The position numbers were made by a program, and so were the translations under genes. This document shows, piece after piece, positions 59,882 to 64,000 of a stretch of DNA of 64,000 nt. The stretch is from Silene latifolia. Lineage: Eukaryota > Streptophyta > Magnoliopsida > Caryophyllales > Caryophyllaceae. The stretch covers positions 56,766,271 to 56,830,270 of the forward strand of contig NC_133529.1 of assembly GCF_048544455.1 (NCBI RefSeq). The letters are read 5' to 3'. Positions within the stretch are counted from its first letter, which is position 1; each line of letters opens with the position of its first letter. The notes beneath the pieces are model-generated. The model searched no databases. It saw nothing but the letters and a program-made list of their open reading frames with translations, and was not told where the DNA came from.

Positions 59882-61200
59882 TGATGCGTGCATTTTACAT
59901 AGACTTTTAAGGTCTCTTTTGGCACGCATTTCTATGTATTTGAGTGATATTATGTCATTTTATACCCCGAATAGTCTACTTTGTTCTGTTTTGCATTATT
60001 TGTAGATACGAACCAGGGAATGACTGAAATCACCTATTTGTGGTCCTCCAAGCTTACTTAAGAGAGTCGGCGTGAAATCTTACCGTCTTGAGATGCGTGA
60101 AGGCATCCAAAGGAATAGGAGAACACACAAGAAGTTAAGACCTTTCGATCGAACTCCCAAATTAGCTCGATCGAGAGGCATGAGTGTCAAGAACCCCTCG
60201 ATCGAGATGTCCTGTTCTCGATCGAGTGAATGCAAAGGCGAAGGCCTCGATCGAGATGTCCTGTTCTCGATCGATAGATATACTTAGGGAAAGCTCTCGA
60301 TCGAGCATCTGGGGGGTTCGATCGAGAGGCCACGCGCTGATGGGCTTTAGTTCAGTTGTGTTGTTGTTTTGTACGTTTGCTTTCTTTGCTATTTTTTCTT
60401 ATAAATAGGCAAGGAATACTAGAGACCTAATTATGAGATTTAGGACGAAAAACGGAGACTGTTGCTTTAGCTTTTTGGATCGGAAATACTTTTCATCGCC
60501 ATTTCTCAATTCTTCCTTCGTTGAACTCGGTATTATCTTTAATATAGTTTTGATTCGATTTCATTTATTATGTTATCTCTTGTCATTTGTTTGCCTTTAT
60601 TGTCCTCTATTTCGATCATGAATAGCTAATCGCATTGCTAGGATTTAGGGTAGCCATGGCGTAGGAAGGACGAATTAATTAGAGTACCCGTAGTCTAGCT
60701 GTATGCATCTGCTGCTTTAATATCTTTTAATTGTTTGAGTCGACGCACTCAATTAACTGTCTCGATATCCCCTTCTCCTAGATCGAAAGATTGGAAAAGG
60801 AGTAGTTCTGGAGCGTTTCATTAGGATCTTTGCTAGCTAGGGCGAGAGCTAAACTAGTATTGCCTAGGGCGAACTAAGGACCGAAAGGTGACGTTTATTA
60901 CCCACAGCGTGAACTTAGGGCATTTACGATTTAGTCCGGACTTTAGAAGCCATGGTGAACCGACAATCCTAGTATTCTTCTCTCTTATTCATCTCTACTC
61001 TATTTCTTTCTCGTTCTTTTTACTCTCTCCTCGCTCGTAGTTTCTTAGAAAAACAAACAACAAACCCCCCATTTTGGTTACTTTACGAGACTTAGTTGAC
61101 TATAGGATTCCCATCTCCCTGTGGATTCGACCCGACTTCCCTAGCTATTTATAGTTTAGGCTTGTTGGCATTTAATTTTGGTGTTGAACGACACGCATCA
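59882..61200 (+). repeat. Athila 5' LTR
   Basis: 1,319 bp. Palindromes lie at 60147-60325, with a TTATAAATAG TATA box at about 60399-60408. Near the end is CTGTGGATTCGACCCGACTT, as in other Athila/Tat-type LTRs here. Small frames in it are not genes. Confidence 0.88.
60147..60325. promoter_or_regulatory. CTCGATCGAG palindrome cluster, Athila U3
   Basis: Copies include CCTCGATCGAGA, TCTCGATCGAGT, CCTCGATCGAGA and TCTCGATCGAGC, plus shortened forms (TTCGATCGA, GCTCGATCGAGA). The TATA box lies about 75 bp downstream. This repeats the arrangement of the chromovirus LTRs in a different lineage. Confidence 0.62.
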
Positions 61201-61205
61201 AATTT

Positions 61206-61223
61206 TGGCGCCGTTGCCGAGGA
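61206..61223 (+). other. Athila primer binding site (tRNA-Asp)
   Basis: TGGCGCCGTTGCCGAGGA, complementary to the 3' end of plant tRNA-Asp except one base (A for G at 61220). Five bases after the LTR. Confidence 0.85.
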
Positions 61224-61337
61224 GACGGTGCAATTTTATAGTTTCTTTGTTTGTCTCTTGTCTCCGGGAATTTATTCCTTGAGACAGTTCTCATTCTTGG
61301 CCCGAGTGTTTTTGTGCTTACAGGTTATAGTTCAACT

Positions 61338-62060
61338 ATGGAGGTCATTTGTGGAAGATGTGGCGAATGGGGACACAGTCCCATTTCATGTATGGCTACA
61401 TCCGAGAGCGTTCTAACCTATCGGAAGTTTAGGCAAGGAGGCCCTTCCCTCGAGCTTTATGCTGATAATGTTCAGGTCGAGTACAACCTTAAGGCCGCCA
61501 TTCACACATAACATCTTGAGCAGGAATCTGGTGCGGATGTCTTCCGTAAACTACTCGAAAAGTGCGAGTCAATGTGCTTAGAGGAAGACCCGGTCAATGC
61601 AATAAGTTTGAGGAGTGGTTGCACTTATGACGGACCAGAACATACTCCAGAAAGTTCAAACGCCGAGGCAGGGATCACTGCAAAGCAAAATGACGAAGAA
61701 TTGCTGAAGGGTGGTCGATCGAGTGAACTTACCTCTCGATCGACCAATGCTGAGGAAGCAACCACTCGATCGAGAGACGGTACCTCTCGATCGATTAATC
61801 TGCACGATGAAACCTCTCGATCGAGAGAGGTTAGCAAGAAAAGCTCTCGATCGAGCACTTCTGAGCCTCGATCGAGAGAAGCTGAGCCTGCGGACACGCA
61901 TTCCAATGCTGGCCGTAGTGGGGTACCCTCCTGTGCTGCGAGGGTGTCGAGAACTGATAAAGGAAAAGAGAAAGAAGAGGACCCACTTCCTATGGTTAAG
62001 GTCCCTTACACGAGTCGATTACGCGACACAAAGAGGAGAGACAATTGAAAATTCGCAGAT
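61338..62060 (+). pseudogene. Athila gag remnant with palindrome-coded Arg/Ser repeat
   Basis: The frame from ATG 61338 carries a CCHC zinc knuckle, CGRCGEWGHSPISC, and ends at 61511. The frame 61572-62048 (158 residues) has the NAISLRSG motif that marks the end of Athila gag, then an Arg/Ser/Asp-rich repeat encoded by about seven CTCGATCGA-type units (61706-61880), then KVPYTSRLR, a counterpart of the gag C-terminus. The usual large gag domain of several hundred residues is missing. Stops near 61509 and 62046 break the frame. Confidence 0.7.
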
Positions 62061-62099
62061 ATGATAAGAAACATTGTGTAACTATTCCTTTTTTGAGTT

Positions 62100-62896
62100 A
62101 ATTACCCAAATACCTCCTTACGCAAAATTTATGAAAGATATTATTACGCGTAAGAGGGAATTTGGAGAAACAACATCTTGTCGCTTTCATGGAAGAGTCT
62201 AGTAGTCTAATTTGGAAAAGTCTCCCCTAAATCGAAGGACAGGGTAGTTTCTCTATTTCTTGTGTTATAGGAGATATGGTGATAAATAGGGCGCTGTGTG
62301 ACCTTGGAGCTAGTGTCAGTGTCATGCCCTATTCTATCTTTTCTAAGCTTAAATTGGGTCACCTAAAAATGACCAATATCACCCTACAGATGGCCGGCAG
62401 ATCAGTTAGACGGCCCTTAGGTATCTTAGAGGATGTGCCCGTTAAGGTGGGCAAATTCTTTATTCCAGTGGACTTTATTGTATTAGATATTGCTGAGGAT
62501 ACCCGTACCCAAATTATTCCGGGTAGACCGTTTTTGTGTATAGCTGGAGCTATTATTGATGTCAAACTCGGGCGTTTGACTCTAGAGGTAGGGGATGATT
62601 TGATTACGTTTAGTCTGCCCGAGACCTTGTCTAGACCAATGATAGAGGATACTTGTTATTCTGTTGATATTGTTGATGAGTCTGCTTACGAGTTTTGGTC
62701 GGATTCCTTAGTTAAGGATCCGCAGGAGTCTTTGATGTTTCTAGATGAGTATGCAGATTTTTCAGATGACGAGGATGATATCGAGGAGCTGCTTGGAATT
62801 ACTACGGATCGAGATAGAGTCGTCGACGTTGGTGGAACAGGTAGAAAACTTGGCACACACTTTGTGCTCAGTCGAGGTAAAGGTCCCCGAGCGTAA
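62100..62896 (+). pseudogene. Athila protease region
   Basis: Frame 62276-62896 (206 residues) opens with ALCDLGASVSVMP, the Athila/Tat-type protease signature (DLG rather than DSG/DTG is usual in these lineages), and continues with PVKVGKFFIPVDFIVLDI and IIPGRPFLCIAGAIIDVKLG. Upstream, KFMKDIITRK-like and PPKSKDRVSFSISCVIGD phrases match the protein upstream of the protease, with frame errors. It passes into the RT in an overlapping frame. Confidence 0.83.
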
Positions 62897-63502
62897 AGCT
62901 CTTCCCTCTCACCTTAAGTATGCCTTTCTTGATAATACTGAGCAGTTCCCAGTGATTGTGAGTGCTAAGCTCAACGACGAACAGTTAACTACTTTATTGA
63001 CTGTTCTTAAGAGAAATAGGAAGGCGATGGGATATTCATTGGATGACCTTAAGGGCATCAGCCCTGATGTCTGCATGCATAGGATTGAGTTAGAGGATGA
63101 TCACAAACCTTGCAGACAAGGTCAGCGAAAGCTGAATCCGAAGATGGAGGAAGTTGTGACGGCTGAGGTTATGAAACTACTCGACGCAGGTATTGTTTAT
63201 TCAGTTGGGAATTCTAAATGGGTAAGTCCCGTTCAGGTGGTACCTAAGAAAGGAGGTACCACAGTTGTCCGAAATGAAAACAATGAGCTAATACCTACTA
63301 GACTAGTGACCGGGTGGCGGATGTTTATAGATTATCGGCAATTAAATGCCGCCACCAAGAAAGATCATTTCCTCCTTCCTTTCATTGATCAGATGATAGA
63401 GAGATTGGCTTCTCATGAGTTTTTCTGTTATCTGGATGGGTACTCAGGGTTCTTCCAGATCCCTATTCACCCAGATGATCAGGAAAAGACTACTTTTACT
63501 TG
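62745..63502 (+). pseudogene. Athila reverse transcriptase, N-terminal half
   Basis: Frame with HRIELEDDHKPCRQGQRKLN, EVMKLLDAGIVYSVGNSKWV, SPVQVVPKKGG, GWRMFIDYRQLNAATKKDHF and FCYLDGYSGFFQIPIHPDDQ, ending EKTTFT at the junction near 63500. These are Athila RT motifs in normal order. The part with the catalytic YxDD box, RNase H and integrase is missing because of the junction. Confidence 0.88.
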
Positions 63503-64000
63503 GAAGGTCTGATTTCACCTTTCTTTATACCTTTGTAATCCTTGCGTCGAGAGTAAGATCTACATACTGTTTTTATAGTATTTCGTTAAAGTTAGTTAAA
63601 CCCTAATTTGGGGGTTCAGGGGGTTTTGCAGTGTTTCTTGATTGGTAGTAATTATGTGATTGTATGTTAGGAGGAGGATTCGTAGAAGAAGCCTTTTGAT
63701 ATCAGCTGTTGAGACCGTCTGACAGTGTTGCTTTCCAGGTAGGGTTTCCCTACTCAGTATTAGTCCCATAATGTATTGTTGGTGTTTTGTGATTGTTGAA
63801 TATTATCATACTCGTATTGTGACGATTGTTGGATTTGGTTGTTGATAGTAGTTGTGATTGATTGTATCTGTCTGTGTTCTTCGGGGCGCGTCCCTGGCTG
63901 AGTGGAGTCACTTGCGGGAGTGGCTTCACGCCCATTATTCGCCTTCTGTGGAACCCGCCATAGAAGGGATGTGCATATTAAGGAATTTGGGTTTATCGCT
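63498..64000 (+). repeat. Partial E5-type LTR at the right edge
   Basis: From ACTTGGAAGGTC (63498) the sequence follows E5 LTR positions 50155-50657 closely, including GTAAGATCTAC, GGAGGAGGATTCGTAG and the stem-loop block (from about 63880, CGGGG at 63882). It enters the LTR about 320 bp from its start, so the upstream LTR part is missing. It is probably the 3' LTR of E5. Confidence 0.85.

Larger units (their letters stand above)
59882..63502 (+). mobile_element. Athila-lineage element, 5' half
   Basis: The LTR 59882-61200 starts TGATGCGTG and ends CACGCATCA, a 9-bp inverted repeat. PBS 61206-61223, a gag remnant, protease and the N-terminal half of RT follow. The RT ends at 63498-63502 in a junction with chromovirus LTR; no 3' LTR is present. 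GTGCT (59877-59881) would be its left TSD. It is inserted in the Tat element in the opposite orientation. Confidence 0.88.

Overview
The window reads as nuclear DNA of a eudicot plant. One spliced host gene with plant-type introns sits in a sea of nested LTR retrotransposons and MITEs, with long AT-rich noncoding stretches. The retroelement lineages (Ty3/gypsy chromovirus, Athila and Tat) and the CTCGATCGAG-rich LTRs would suit a Caryophyllales genome such as Caryophyllaceae, but that is a guess; nothing here fixes the species.

Layout. 1-3103: noncoding sequence with one fold-back MITE. 3109-4646: a solo LTR with a clean 5-bp target-site duplication (TSD). 4901-8482 (minus): a complete six-exon HIT-family gene, closest to the plant adenylylsulfatase HINT4; this is the only host gene I can support. 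8673-9513: a Stowaway-type MITE with a hAT-like MITE nested inside, in the promoter-proximal region of HINT4. 10854-13852: a minus-strand solo LTR with tandem repeats, GC hairpins and a long ATT microsatellite. 14364-22266: an intact non-autonomous LTR element (E1) with TSD TAAAC, carrying only an Athila-ORF1-like gene. 22512-39576: a three-deep nest. An Athila/Tat-type LTR is split by a decayed gypsy element (E3), whose 5' LTR is split by a chromovirus (E2, 22809-31156, TSD GTTAC) with gag, protease, RT, RNase H, integrase and chromodomain. 39577-45181: a minus-strand Athila-like non-autonomous element (E4). 45182-49833: a minus-strand LARD-like element (E6), split by a second chromovirus (E5, from 49834). 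E5 is split at 55184 by a minus-strand Tat element with an antisense spliced ORF, itself split at 59882 by an Athila element. At 63498-63502 the Athila RT stops abruptly and joins the middle of an E5-type LTR, best explained by one large deletion.

Three observations deserve attention beyond the annotation. (1) The palindrome CTCGATCGAG, often extended to an 18-bp perfect palindrome by matching flanks, lies in small clusters just upstream of a TATA-like box in LTRs of unrelated lineages. (2) A stretch of about 190 nt in the chromovirus-type LTRs keeps hairpins whose stems show compensatory changes between families. (3) Differences between copies concentrate at CAG/CTG trinucleotides, which looks more like methylation-dependent sequencing or consensus error than biology, so many of the frameshifts noted here may not be real.

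All element names (E1-E6) are mine. All homology statements rest on motifs read by eye, without database searches.
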